From: Oceanicoccus sagamiensis | Lineage (GTDB): Bacteria; Pseudomonadota; Gammaproteobacteria; Pseudomonadales; Dasaniaceae | Length of the DNA stretch: 64,000 nucleotides | Reading direction: 5' to 3' | Assembly (NCBI RefSeq): GCF_002117105.1 | Contig: NZ_CP019343.1 | Location: forward strand, 1,426,001 to 1,490,000 | Shown: one piece after another, positions 18,556 through 28,488 of the stretch | Layout of the letters: each line of letters opens with the position of its first letter | Position numbering within the stretch: the stretch's first letter is position 1 | The notes under the pieces: model-generated | What the model saw: only the letters and a program-made list of their open reading frames with translations | Told to the model about the DNA's origin: nothing | The model's database searches: none | Program-made: the position numbers and the translations under genes

Positions 18556-20049
18556 TTAACAAAACATATGCACAGCAGAGGCAACGCTATAAGCTTCCAA
18601 GCCTTTGCGCCCACCTTCAAACCCCATACCAGATTCTTTTTGCGGCTCTGAGCCAAGGTCAACAAAGCCTGATATGGGCTGGGTGCTGCCCGAAATTAAT
18701 ACCACGCCCGCATCCAGTTGCTGGCCCATACGATGCGCGCGGCCAAGGTCACGGGTACTAACATGGGCGGCCAAAGCAAAGCGGCTATTATTGGCGATGG
18801 CCACGGCTTCTTCTTCTTGCTCAAAACTAAACACCGATAGCACCGGCCCAAATATTTCTTCACGGGCAATACAATGCGCCGGGGCCACCTGATCAAAAAT
18901 AGTGGGCTCAATATAAAAGCCACCGGAGCTTTGATTAACGCGATGGCCACCGCACAATAAACGGGCACCCTCTTGATGGCCACTATCGATATAGCCCAGT
19001 ACTTTATGCATATGGGCTTCGTTCATAATGGCGCCAAAGGTGCAGTCGGGGTTAAGTGGGTCGGTGGGGGTAATGGCCTGACTCAGGGCAATCACTTTTT
19101 CCATAAGTGGCGCTTTGATACTGTCTTGCACCAGTAAGCGGGAGCCGGTAATGCATAAAGCGCCCTGATTGGGGAAGGCCATATCCACTACTGACTGGGC
19201 AACCAAGTCCAAATCCGGCAGGCAGTCTTCAAAAATTATATTGGCAGACTTGCCACCACATTCCAGATGCACCCGTTTCATATTGGACTGCCCCGCCGCT
19301 ACCATAATGGCTTTGCCGGTGGCGCTGCTGCCGGTAAAGGTCAGCATATCCACATCGTTATGGGCTGATAGGGCGGCACCGACGGTGGCACCGGCACCGT
19401 GGACTACGTTAAATACGCCCGGTGGTATACCAGCTTCCAGTGCCAGTTCGGCCAGACGGCTGGCGGAGAGTGAGGTGAACTCTGAAGGTTTAAGCACCAG
19501 AGTATTACCCATGGCTAGCGCTGGGCCAGCTTTACTGGCGGCCAATGCCAGGGGATAGTTCCAACCAACAATAGCCCCTACTACACCAATCGGTTTACGA
19601 AACTGGTAGGCGGTATCGTTGCCGCTAACACCACTGGGAAGCAGTAAATTGCTTAACCCTGACGCCGCCGTTCGCAACGGCCATAGGCAGCGACTAATAT
19701 CATCAACCAGTGCAGCACTTATGGGCTTACCTACATCCAGTGATTCGAGTAACGCAAATTCTTCTCGGTTAGCTTCAACTAAATCGGTCCATTTATTTAA
19801 TAGGGATACCCGTTCATCCACGGTTTTATTCCGCCAGCGGCCATCTTCAAAAGCAGCCCGTGCCGCCGCCACGGCGCGGTCAACTTCAGCAGCAGTTCCT
19901 TCGCCAAATTCATAGAGCAGTGAGCCGTTATAGGCGGCGAATTTGCTAATCAGTGTATCGCCCTGCGGCTCAACCAGATCGCCGTTAATCATGTTACGAA
20001 TAGAAAATATGGTGTCTTTGGCACGCTGGTGCCAGTCAATAGTGGTCAT
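18556..20049 (-). CDS. NAD(P)-dependent aldehyde dehydrogenase
   Basis: This 497-residue protein is full length for the family. It has the cofactor motif FTGSSATGK (238-246), general base Glu263 in LECGGK and catalytic Cys299 in NQGALCITGSR. It resembles enzymes oxidising gamma-glutamyl-aminobutyraldehyde, betaine aldehyde or similar amino-aldehydes, but specificity is not readable. It is the first gene of a six-gene minus-strand operon. A strong copy of the island promoter lies about 65 bp upstream of its start. Confidence 0.9.
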   Translation of the reverse strand: MTTIDWHQRAKDTIFSIRNMINGDLVEPQGDTLISKFAAYNGSLLYEFGEGTAAEVDRAVAAARAAFEDGRWRNKTVDERVSLLNKWTDLVEANREEFALLESLDVGKPISAALVDDISRCLWPLRTAASGLSNLLLPSGVSGNDTAYQFRKPIGVVGAIVGWNYPLALAASKAGPALAMGNTLVLKPSEFTSLSASRLAELALEAGIPPGVFNVVHGAGATVGAALSAHNDVDMLTFTGSSATGKAIMVAAGQSNMKRVHLECGGKSANIIFEDCLPDLDLVAQSVVDMAFPNQGALCITGSRLLVQDSIKAPLMEKVIALSQAITPTDPLNPDCTFGAIMNEAHMHKVLGYIDSGHQEGARLLCGGHRVNQSSGGFYIEPTIFDQVAPAHCIAREEIFGPVLSVFSFEQEEEAVAIANNSRFALAAHVSTRDLGRAHRMGQQLDAGVVLISGSTQPISGFVDLGSEPQKESGMGFEGGRKGLEAYSVASAVHMFC

Positions 20050-20114
20050 AGGATTCCCTTAGATGCTGTCGATAGATAATTTACAGACGAAGAAGCGCCT
20101 GCATATACATCTAC

Positions 20115-20143
20115 TAAGACACATTGGGAAACAAAAACCCCAC
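20115..20143 (-). promoter_or_regulatory. Island-type promoter of the hydrolase operon
   Basis: On the minus strand: GTGGGGTTTTT (20143-20133), 11 bp, TGTCTTA (20121-20115). Both boxes are identical to those upstream of araC, and the spacing is the same. Confidence 0.7.
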
Positions 20144-20149
20144 CTCAGT

Positions 20150-20890
20150 AAGGCAGTTTTTTGTACTAGGCGTTCTTTCAGGGTAGATCACAAGTTTTCA
20201 TACTCTCAAACTCCCTACATGGTTCGCTCCTTGCAAATACTCCACAAGTCAATCAAAGCCATGACTCTGGGCATGGCAGGAATTTTCACGACCACCTTTG
20301 AGCATTAACGATAAATCAAAATTCTTATCAGCGTAAATCTATGCCCTAGACTGATCGCCAACGCCTTCATACAGCTCCCTAACCATCTAGATACAAACCA
20401 CGCATCACATAAACAAACACCGCCGAACATAAAAGAATCTATTGCTACCACAACGTTGGAGCAATACCAGCCGGGCCAAGAACCTATCAGAGGGTCGGCA
20501 ACAACAGCTAAAGTACAGGCCCTAAAACATGCTGAACAGCGACTGTCCAAAGCTTTTGCGTCAATAATCTGGTGTACCGTTATAGAGCTGGCCGGCAGAG
20601 CTGCCGACTATATAGACAAGAGGTGGGATAGTTCCATAAAAACCTATTAGTTGAACAGGCACATTTCATCGCAATAAAATAACAATAATTTGAAGAATAT
20701 ATAATCATTAAAAGCAATTGAATGCTTCAATACTAATGAAAGGGGGGCAATACTGCTCACCCTCCCCCCATACTAACTCCAAATATAAGCTAAAGAACCC
20801 AGACTTAAAAACTAGAATCACTTATAGCAAGGCTAGGCTATGATACGGACTGACATTCTGATCGTCCGGTAGCAAAATCAATGGCTGGAA
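20150..20890. other. Non-coding or degraded interval upstream of the hydrolase operon
   Basis: No gene was recognised in about 740 bp. Short open frames on both strands (20305-20550, 20456-20650) have no recognisable motif. A G6/C6 pair at about 20740-20770 could form a weak hairpin. The region separates the S9-A gene end from the aldehyde dehydrogenase promoter. Confidence 0.4.
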
Positions 20891-23254
20891 TTAATTGCTC
20901 GGAGCCTCCCCCAACAAATGGGTCACAAAATAATCCCAAGTGCGACGAAGGATATAGGCGTTACTGTCATGCCCAACATTTGGCATCAATAACATATCAA
21001 AATCCTTATCTGCTTTTTGCAAAGCTTCGACTAAACGAAAAGTACTGGCTGGAGGAATACACCAGTCCAGCATGCCATGTATAAGCAAGAGCTTCCCCTT
21101 TAGTGCTTCTATGCGAGCCTCTGCTGGCAAATAACCTTCCATGCCAGGAAAACCTTCGTATTTTTCACTCATCATTGGGGCTGACATCATTCGCCAGTCA
21201 TGCACACAGCTGCTTACGCCTACTTTAAAAAAATCAGGATAACGCAGCATACCCTCTATACAACCTGACCCCCCTGATGTATGAGCCGAAATGCCCACAC
21301 GATTAAGGTCCATATAAGCATAACGCTCAGCAAGCTGCCGAATACCGGTAACATGGTCATCTATATTACTAGCAGTCTGAAAAGCTCCATAGCTCTCATC
21401 ATGGAAAGCCTTATGGCGAAGAGTTGTCCCTCTCCCATCAATCTTCACCACAATAAAACCCAGCTCCGCCAGCGCCATTGCATCCATCGTTGGCCAGCCG
21501 CCAGCAATGTCGTTAGTAAAAGCCCCTTTGCCAACCCAAGGAATTTCTGGGTTGTTAAACCCCAAAGAGATCACGGGATAAACTTGATCCGCAGAAAAAT
21601 AGCTGGGTCTGAAAACCAGACCATATATGTCTGTTTGGCCATCCGCAGCCAACAATTTAACCGGCTCTGGCCACTGCCAATTGAGGGGTAGCGCACTCGT
21701 ATCAGTTACCTCCAATGTCATGATCTGTTCACCATTACGATCAACCAGAAAACTAACGGGGATTTGATCAGCACGCGAGCGGGTAACCACTGCGAAATCA
21801 CCATTGGGCTGAATACCAGATGACGCTTTAACGTCTTTGGAAAGACGAGCAATCCCTACACTAAATTCAGTTGGGACAATAGTGACATTATCATGATTGC
21901 TAACCACCAAAGGCGTGAGTTCAGCATTATCCATATTAATGCGAACCAAGTCCCGGTAGTAAGGGTCAACCATTTTATCGCGACCTGCCGTTTGCACGAA
22001 CACTTCACGACGCTTGAGGTCAACACCCGCAATATTGCGTACTAGCCAGTCTCCAGCTGTCAGAGTATTCTTTAAATCACCTGTATTTAAGTCGTATAAA
22101 TAGATATGCCCCCAGCCTGTTCTCTCTGAAAACCATAGAAGTTCCTGGCTTTCCGGCAGAGGCAGCAATGTTGGATGGTCATCCCCTCCCAGCATTAAAT
22201 TGATTTGAGTGGTCGAATGCTCTTCAATAAGTATCCGGGTAGCACCAGTATGAGTATCAAATTCAACAACTCGAACGGCTTTATAGTCTCGCGCCATATC
22301 TACAAAATAAGCGTGGCGACTATTGTTGCCCCACCACCCTAATTTTGATGTAAAAAAACCATAGCCGTTTCGAGTTGAAGGGATTTGTGGGTAGTCTGCA
22401 GCCTGAATATCACCGGTTTCAAGATTAATAGCCAGCAACCGCAACTCTTCAGTATGATCATCCCCCGGATAAGCCACCTTAATTTCTTCCAGCTGAGGAC
22501 GAATGCTGCCATCAGCAGGTACATGATGAACAATCGGCAAAGATTTTACCCGACGAGTATCTCTCTGCAGAGTAAATACTGTATTGGAATCCGGCGACCA
22601 GCAGACTTGTAAACTGCAAATATCATTGACAACGCCCCAAGCTGTGGACATTGCGCCATAGGCATAGGTTGCTTCGCCATCATGAGTCAGTTGCCGTTCT
22701 TTTTTTGTCACTAGGTCACTAACCCAGAGATTGTCTTTCCTAACAAAGACAGCTTGAGTCCCATCTGGCGAGACTTCCCAGCCCCCCGGGAGTACCTGTT
22801 GTTCTTTACACACACCGGTTGACTCGTTATAAATCCAGTGCAACCCAAACGCAGAAAACTGAATACTATCAACCATCTGAACATGCTCTGATGAAGAGTG
22901 GGTTAACTCCATCGAAATAGTTGATATTGGAAGATTACCAGCATCGACTTGCTCATCAGACACACCCGCCAATGCTTGCGCCAACCGCTCATGATCAAAA
23001 GCAGGCCTATTGGTCACCAATGCCGCATCGACCAAGCGGTATTGTTTTATCAACTTGCTGTCGTTATCGCCTGTAGGCGAGACAGCCCAACACATTCGCT
23101 CATACCAAAAGCAATCACTATCCTCTATCCAGACTGGATAAAGCGTTGCATTAAGCGCTATATGATTGTGACTCAAGCCCTGAAGCAGATATTTCGCATT
23201 TTGATAGCGAAGACTCATTTCAGTACTATTGAGGATAGATTGTTGTTCGACCAT
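20891..23254 (-). CDS. S9-family (DPP IV-like) peptidase, paralogue A
   Basis: This protein is about 787 residues. An N-terminal eight-bladed propeller (about 1-520) is followed by an alpha/beta-hydrolase domain. The ATG at 23254 is chosen over an upstream one at 23419 because it has AAGGA before it and matches the N-termini of the paralogues. Catalytic Asp is in HGMLD and His in PNVGHDS. The nucleophile elbow is unusual: GISAHTSGGSG in place of the normal GWSYGG, probably with one inserted residue and Ser in TSGG. No signal peptide is seen, so it may be cytosolic. It is monocistronic under the promoter at 23495-23523. Family members remove dipeptides from peptide N-termini. Confidence 0.87.
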   Translation of the reverse strand: MVEQQSILNSTEMSLRYQNAKYLLQGLSHNHIALNATLYPVWIEDSDCFWYERMCWAVSPTGDNDSKLIKQYRLVDAALVTNRPAFDHERLAQALAGVSDEQVDAGNLPISTISMELTHSSSEHVQMVDSIQFSAFGLHWIYNESTGVCKEQQVLPGGWEVSPDGTQAVFVRKDNLWVSDLVTKKERQLTHDGEATYAYGAMSTAWGVVNDICSLQVCWSPDSNTVFTLQRDTRRVKSLPIVHHVPADGSIRPQLEEIKVAYPGDDHTEELRLLAINLETGDIQAADYPQIPSTRNGYGFFTSKLGWWGNNSRHAYFVDMARDYKAVRVVEFDTHTGATRILIEEHSTTQINLMLGGDDHPTLLPLPESQELLWFSERTGWGHIYLYDLNTGDLKNTLTAGDWLVRNIAGVDLKRREVFVQTAGRDKMVDPYYRDLVRINMDNAELTPLVVSNHDNVTIVPTEFSVGIARLSKDVKASSGIQPNGDFAVVTRSRADQIPVSFLVDRNGEQIMTLEVTDTSALPLNWQWPEPVKLLAADGQTDIYGLVFRPSYFSADQVYPVISLGFNNPEIPWVGKGAFTNDIAGGWPTMDAMALAELGFIVVKIDGRGTTLRHKAFHDESYGAFQTASNIDDHVTGIRQLAERYAYMDLNRVGISAHTSGGSGCIEGMLRYPDFFKVGVSSCVHDWRMMSAPMMSEKYEGFPGMEGYLPAEARIEALKGKLLLIHGMLDWCIPPASTFRLVEALQKADKDFDMLLMPNVGHDSNAYILRRTWDYFVTHLLGEAPSN

Positions 23255-23494
23255 TACTCTTAATCCTTTTATATATTTGATATCAAATGTTATTGAGTGT
23301 TTGAGAATGCTACTGTCAGGTTTTGCAAAAGGACGGTCGTACTTACAGAACACGAGAGTAAACCTTGCACCTTCACTACCGAAGCCCGATGGTTTTTTGG
23401 GTTTCGAGCTTAATGCCAAACCATAACCAGCATTGGATAGTGCACTAATTACTTGCAGAACCCTGTATTAAGCTGTTTTGACAAACCCGCTATC

Positions 23495-23523
23495 TAAGAG
23501 TCTTTTCAGCGGTAAACCCCTAC
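23495..23523 (-). promoter_or_regulatory. Island-type promoter of S9-A
   Basis: On the minus strand: GTAGGGGTTTA (23523-23513), 11 bp, ACTCTTA (23501-23495). It is a good match to the shared motif, giving a leader of about 235 nt before the S9-A start. Confidence 0.55.
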
Positions 23524-23548
23524 CCCGGTTTGTGAAAAAAGTCGTAAC

Positions 23549-23575
23549 CAAGCCTATAAATATTGCCAACCCAAT
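23549..23575. repeat. 27-bp direct repeat, copy 1
   Basis: The 27 bp from CAAGCCTATAAA to CCAACCCAAT recur exactly at 32072-32098 with unrelated flanks. Copy 1 lies upstream of the S9-A promoter, inside an open frame of about 75 codons that ends at 23471. That frame has a helix-like hydrophobic stretch (IGLAIFIGLVTTFF), perhaps the remnant of a carrier. Confidence 0.8.
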
Positions 23576-23667
23576 TGAAAGACTGACAAATCCAATTCCG
23601 GACACGGCCCCACCAGTTGATACTATGCATAGAAAGGCTTTAAAAAGGAGAGATTGAACAAAGTTAT

Positions 23668-23694
23668 AAAGGGTCGGAGTAATACCGACCCTTT
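23668..23694 (-). terminator. Hairpin terminator downstream of receptor 2
   Basis: A perfect 10-bp stem (AAAGGGTCGG / CCGACCCTTT) with a 7-nt loop lies about 120 bp after the receptor 2 stop. No long U-tract follows on the minus strand, so it may be a weak or bidirectional terminator. Confidence 0.6.
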
Positions 23695-23815
23695 AGAGTA
23701 TTTAAGGTTACTGTGGCACCAGGGCATCACGTACATACAGTCACACCAATCAACGCACATATTGAAAATATCAGCTATGTTACGCTGCTTTTTGACCAAC
23801 AATAACCAAACAGCA

Positions 23816-26374
23816 CTAGAAGTCGTAACCTACTTTCAACCCAAAGGAACGACTTCGGAGCACACTATCCCTACCAGTAACTGCAAAATTTGCAGTACCT
23901 TCATCTTCATCTAACAGATTATTACCAAAGAGTTCTACATCCACAGAAGCCCACCGCATACCAACATGAGCATTTAGGAATGTTACAGCCTCTGATTTAC
24001 CAACCTCTGGTATAACCCCGGAATTGCGTATCAGAAGAAACGCAGGGCCCTGCCTGTTATAATCAAAGCGAGCATAACCTGGCATATCACGCGCCCAATT
24101 AAACTGGTAATCTGCAGTTAATGAATAACTATACTCAGGCGAGTTATCAACAGGGTCTCCCACGACTTTATCCTCCACCCCTTCCTTCAACGACGTAAAT
24201 TCAGTGTCGGTAACATTGCCATTAAACCCTATCGTAAGATAAGGTGTTGCCAACCAACGAACATCCCACTCAACGCCTTCTATTTCTGCTTCTCCCGCGT
24301 TCTGTAGCGATGAATCACCTGAATCATCGGCTGCCAGAACACCGCTTAAAAAATCCGTATACTCACTAAAATAGAATGCCAGGTTGGTCGCCAATCTATT
24401 CTCAAACCAGGACGCCTTGAGCCCTAACTCATAGGTCAACAACTCCTCTGGATCATAGCTAAGATTTGCACCAGCGAATGTTGTACTTGGAGGATTAAAA
24501 CCACCACTTCTAAACCCCTCAGACATACTGAAATATAAATTAGTATTTTCCGCAGCTAAAAAAGAAACGTAGACTTTAGAGCTAACCTTATCAAACGTTT
24601 CTTCTAGCTTACCATCCAGATCACTGACAAAGCTCCGATCATCCTTAAAAAAACGCGACCCAGCACCAATAGTCCAACGCTCATCAATGGCGTAAGAAAC
24701 ATCACCAAAAAAAGCCAAGGAGTCTGAGCCAATCTTTTCTGGTAATGTAGGGCCATCTTCCACTACAAAGAACCCAAAAATATCCGTTAAACTGTTCCCT
24801 GTTTTCTCTGTAATTTCCGAGTCACTCATAAAAACACCCAAAACCCAGTCTATTTTATAATCATTATCTGGCAAGCTACTCAAACGAACTTCCTGTGAGC
24901 TTGTTTTAGTTTCTCTATGACGGTCAATATCCGCAATACCTAAAACCCCCTCATCCGGTACCGTTAAAAAGATACTCTCATTTTTCGAAAGATTACTGGT
25001 TTCTATTTCAGAGGCAACTGCGGTTAGCAGCATAGAACCAAAATCATATGTAGCAGTTATATTATATATATCATGCTCATCATCCAAGCCAAAAGGCAGT
25101 GTAGGGTCTGCTGCCGAGCGCATAACTCGATCTGGCGCAGAGAAGCTACCATCTGGTGAGTTTAACGCCAAATTCACACCATCCGATTTATTATGATGCT
25201 TAACAACCATAGAGGAAAATGCTAGATTATCGGATGCCTGCCACAACCCTTTTAGTCTTAGATTAGAAAGCTCATTACTATTGAAATTTTCTTCGATAAT
25301 AGCTCCATCATCATCTATTTGATTGATCCACCCCTCATTATTTTCGTAGGACGCTACCAAGCGGAAGGCTAGAGTATCATCAACAACCGGAATATTAAGA
25401 ACACCTGTCAACCCTTCACTCCAGCCGCTACCTTTAGATTTATAAGCCGACAAATCAATGGAACCTCCAAAACCATTAAAGTCGGGATCTCTAGTTATAA
25501 AACGCACAGTCCCGCCCACAGAGCCTTGCCCAAATAAAGTGCCTTGAGGCCCTCTTAATACTTCAACCTGTTCTAGATCAGTAGCTCTTATATCAGGGTG
25601 ATCACCGACACCAACGGAGACGGGCACCTCGTCAAAATAAATACCTACAATAGGACTGTCGCCGTTACTACCGCCAACCCCCCTTATAAAATAAAATGAC
25701 CGACCAGGCCCATTAGATGTTGCTGATAGATTTGGTACCGCAAAAGATAAATCATCAATAGTTTGAATCCCTCTATTTTCTATATCCTCACCAGAGAAGG
25801 CGGCCACACTGATGGGCACATCCATTAGATTTTTGTCACCACGCTTAGTCGCCGTTACCACAATTTCTTCCAAAACCCAGCCCTGATTATCTGCACTATT
25901 CTCCTGCGCCAACACACTCTGCGACGCACCCCCTGCCCCGATCAAAAACCCTACCGTTGCTGCTAATAATTGTTTCTTACTGTTCATCGTCTTATCCCCA
26001 TAATTGGCATCTGAGTTATTACCGCGTGGGGAAATAACAATAACCCCACTGTCGGTATAGTCAGCGATAAGACCTGTGCCGTTGAGAATAAACTCTAAGG
26101 CTTGTTGTAAGCTGTAATGCCCTTTTAGGGCATTGCTGGTAAACGCATCCACCGAACGGTGAGAAAATAACAACTGCTTGCTGGTTTGCCGGGCCAGAGC
26201 CTGTAATGCCTGCTCAGTACTGGCGCGGGGGATATCTAGCTGGTAACGCTGTGCCATCGCGGTTTTGGCGGCGGGGCTTTGGTAGCGGCCCGGTTCGGCC
26301 CATGCCCCGTGTGCAAAACTGATCACACTGATTAGCAGTAAATATAAACACCCTGCTTGCATACGTTTTCTCAC
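23816..26374 (-). CDS. STN-domain TonB-dependent receptor, ECF module 2
   Basis: This is an 852-residue signalling receptor. It has a signal peptide 1-26 (ending GAWA), an STN domain about 42-117 (YQLDIPRASTEQALQALARQ to VIVISP), then a second signal-peptide-like segment starting at Met130. The TonB box is EEIVVTATKR, the plug contains VEVLRGPQGTLFGQGSVGGT, and the barrel ends VGYDF. The STN domain should relay ligand binding to FecR2. An inverted repeat at 26417-26465 separates the gene from fecR2. It is the closest intact model for the broken receptor 1. Confidence 0.94.
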   Translation of the reverse strand: MRKRMQAGCLYLLLISVISFAHGAWAEPGRYQSPAAKTAMAQRYQLDIPRASTEQALQALARQTSKQLLFSHRSVDAFTSNALKGHYSLQQALEFILNGTGLIADYTDSGVIVISPRGNNSDANYGDKTMNSKKQLLAATVGFLIGAGGASQSVLAQENSADNQGWVLEEIVVTATKRGDKNLMDVPISVAAFSGEDIENRGIQTIDDLSFAVPNLSATSNGPGRSFYFIRGVGGSNGDSPIVGIYFDEVPVSVGVGDHPDIRATDLEQVEVLRGPQGTLFGQGSVGGTVRFITRDPDFNGFGGSIDLSAYKSKGSGWSEGLTGVLNIPVVDDTLAFRLVASYENNEGWINQIDDDGAIIEENFNSNELSNLRLKGLWQASDNLAFSSMVVKHHNKSDGVNLALNSPDGSFSAPDRVMRSAADPTLPFGLDDEHDIYNITATYDFGSMLLTAVASEIETSNLSKNESIFLTVPDEGVLGIADIDRHRETKTSSQEVRLSSLPDNDYKIDWVLGVFMSDSEITEKTGNSLTDIFGFFVVEDGPTLPEKIGSDSLAFFGDVSYAIDERWTIGAGSRFFKDDRSFVSDLDGKLEETFDKVSSKVYVSFLAAENTNLYFSMSEGFRSGGFNPPSTTFAGANLSYDPEELLTYELGLKASWFENRLATNLAFYFSEYTDFLSGVLAADDSGDSSLQNAGEAEIEGVEWDVRWLATPYLTIGFNGNVTDTEFTSLKEGVEDKVVGDPVDNSPEYSYSLTADYQFNWARDMPGYARFDYNRQGPAFLLIRNSGVIPEVGKSEAVTFLNAHVGMRWASVDVELFGNNLLDEDEGTANFAVTGRDSVLRSRSFGLKVGYDF
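25985..25999 (-). promoter_or_regulatory. Internal ribosome-binding site and ATG inside receptor 2
   Basis: GGGGA (25999-25995), 7 nt, then in-frame ATG (25987-25985, residue 130) beginning a complete signal peptide (MNSKKQ to VLAQ). Same spacing as in the other three STN receptors. Confidence 0.5.
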
Positions 26375-26416
26375 TGTTGGCGTGGCGTTGCCTGATTATT
26401 ATCAGGGCTATGTCTC

Positions 26417-26465
26417 GCCGACCTGTTACCTAGGAGCAATAAGTGTTGTGATTCCTCAGGTCGGC
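26417..26465. repeat. Inverted repeat between fecR2 and receptor 2
   Basis: Nine-bp arms GCCGACCTG (26417-26425) and CAGGTCGGC (26457-26465) are separated by 31 bp. It may be an attenuator or mRNA-processing hairpin that lowers receptor expression relative to the regulators, or an operator. Confidence 0.5.
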
Positions 26466-26493
26466 AGTTAAATTTTTTTATTTTTTTTGCTAT

Positions 26494-27599
26494 TTATTTT
26501 TTTGCGGCTTGTTTTTTCTCTGGTAGCTTGCGTGTTTTTTCCGGCTTGGTGCTATTGCCTGAGGATAAATACACCAGTTGTTGATCAATGCGGTTAACGT
26601 CAATACCAAAACCTAAAGCCAGAGCATCCAGCACGGCGTCGGTATTGCCCACTTCAAATACACCCCCACCCGCAGGGTGCGCAGGGCATTGTCGGTAATC
26701 ACAATACGGGTGGAGGTATAGCGGCTGACTTCATCCACCAGTGCCTGCAAGGGCTCTTGCCTGAATACCAGAGTGCCGCTGCGCCAGGCTAGTTGTTTGT
26801 CGACCTCTACGCTGCTTTCCATGGCCACTTGCAACGGCTGGTGGTGGGCAAAGGTGGCGCGGCTGCCTGCGGTGATACGGGGCCGTTCTGGTAGCGGCTT
26901 GGTGGCCACTGTTGGGGCTTCGATAGCGGGGGCCGTTTGGGGCGTGGGAATATTATCCACTTCTACCACCCCTTCATTGACCAGCACTTCAATCTGTTGG
27001 TGGTTAAGGTAAACGCTAAAGGCGGTGCCTATGGCCCTGACCACTCCGGCGCCGCTATAAACTTCAAAGGGCCGGCCGGGGTTATGGGCCACTTCAAAAT
27101 AGGCTTCGCCCTGAAGTAGATGAATGCCCCGGCGCTGTTCGCTGTAGTCGATTTTCAGGCGGGTATTGGTATTGAGTTGGATACGGCTGTTATCGCTAAG
27201 CACTACGGTTTTTTGTTCGCCTATGCCGGTGGCATAGAGTTGCGAGGTGTTGCCGGTAAACAGGGTGATGACCACCAGCACTACTGCGGCCATGGCCACT
27301 GCCCCGCCCTGCCAGCGGCCAAACCAGGGGGCGGCTGGGTGGATGGCGTCGCTGCTTTGTTCGCTGGGTACGGTAAGTTGCGTTAGTTGATTAAGGGACT
27401 GCCAGCGTTGGGCCAGCCGTTCAAATTCGGCGGCATGTTCCGGTGCGGCATTCACCCACTGGCGAAAGGCTGCCAGTGTTTCGTCGCTGACCGGGTCGGC
27501 ATCCAGCGCGGCAATCCAGCCGGCGGCCTGATCGCTAAGCGCGTTACCCTGGGGCATTTCGATCACCTTGCCCCCGGGTTTGTGATTGGCGGTAGTCAT
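26494..27599 (-). CDS. FecR-type anti-sigma factor, module 2, C-terminal frameshift
   Basis: It has a DUF4880-like N-domain (AAGWIAALDADPVSDETLAA), a membrane segment (VAMAAVVLVVITLF, about 100-115) and a FecR domain (FEVAHNPGRPFEVYSGAG). The uninterrupted frame ends at 26613 with an unlikely tail (KWAIPTPCWMLWL). One added G in a five-G run near 26665 restores the expected C-terminal domain (GVFEVGNTDAVLDALALGFG) and a stop at 26494. As read, the receptor-sensing end is lost, which in FecR proteins can lock the sigma factor on or off. The start overlaps the sigma stop by 4 bp (ATGA). Confidence 0.82.
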
Positions 27600-28261
27600 T
27601 GTTGCTCCTTGGGCAGCGGGCTGCCGGTTGTAGGGCCGACACCGGCTTGCGGTGGTATTTGGCCTTCCTGCGATAACATATAGGCATCGAATTTTTTGAC
27701 CCCCAGGGCAATATGTTTTTCGACGGCGCTAACGCTGATATTCAGGCTGGCGGCTATTTCCCGGTGGCTTTTGGCCTGTACCTTTCGCAGGATAAACACT
27801 TTGCGGCACTGGGGCGGCAGGCTGGCAATGGCATTGCAGTAACCGGCCAGGGTTTGCTGGGCCATCACTTCGCTTTCCAGGGTGGCATTGCCTTCTATGA
27901 GCTCGGCGTTTTGGGCCAGGGCATCTTCGAGGTAGTCGGTCATTTTGGTGGATTTGCGGGTTAGTTCCCGCAGGGCAATATTTTTTGCCACTTTAAACAG
28001 GTAGGCCTTGGGGGAGTGAACGGTGCGTTTGCTATTGGCATTGTAGGCCACCAGAAAGGTTTCCTGGGTAATCTCGTCAACATCTTCGGGGCGATAGAGC
28101 AGGCGCGCCAAAAAGCGTTTAATCGCCAGTTCGCAGCTGAGAAAGGTTTCCACCATCCCCCGCTCCGGGCCGGCCTTGGCGGCTGGCGTTTCCCGTTCTG
28201 GCGGGCGGTTGTTATTGCTGTGTTGGCCCATAGTTTTTCCGGCTAGCGGGCATGGCGGCAC
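27596..28261 (-). CDS. ECF sigma factor (FecI-like), module 2
   Basis: This ECF sigma factor has up to 221 residues. A start at the second Met (28231) would give 211 and match its relatives better. Region 2 is FLARLLYRPEDVDEITQETF, region 4 IASLPPQCRKVFILRKVQAK plus HREIAASLNISVSAVEK. It is coupled to fecR2 by a 4 bp overlap. The proline-rich tail (GQIPPQAGVGPTTGSPLP) is variable between the four sigma factors. Confidence 0.91.
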   Translation of the reverse strand: MPPCPLAGKTMGQHSNNNRPPERETPAAKAGPERGMVETFLSCELAIKRFLARLLYRPEDVDEITQETFLVAYNANSKRTVHSPKAYLFKVAKNIALRELTRKSTKMTDYLEDALAQNAELIEGNATLESEVMAQQTLAGYCNAIASLPPQCRKVFILRKVQAKSHREIAASLNISVSAVEKHIALGVKKFDAYMLSQEGQIPPQAGVGPTTGSPLPKEQQ

Positions 28262-28309
28262 TGGGGTGCGGCGGGCCTGCTGGTTGCTAATGAAGTTTAT
28301 GTCATTAAC

Positions 28310-28338
28310 TACAGAGAAACTAGCGGGGAAAACCTCAG
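28310..28338 (-). promoter_or_regulatory. Weak island-type promoter upstream of sigma 2
   Basis: On the minus strand: CTGAGGTTTTC (28338-28328), 11 bp, CTCTGTA (28316-28310). It is the most divergent member of the set, supported mainly by position and spacing. Confidence 0.35.
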
Positions 28339-28488
28339 GTGGGTGGGTATATTTTTTTGGAATAAATACTTAGGTTGAGGGAGTGTTTTAATTGACGCTG
28401 AAATAAGATCCTGCCCGAGACGTACCCCCTCAAGGTAAAATAATTTCTGCTAGTAACAGGCAGGGGATGTAAAATGGAAGATCATCAA

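Noticed and set aside
11697-20049. Microcystin/nodularin degradation (mlr) cluster
   Set aside because: A serine hydrolase and peptidases are present, but no MlrA-like membrane protease, no MlrC-type M81 protein and no matching gene order.
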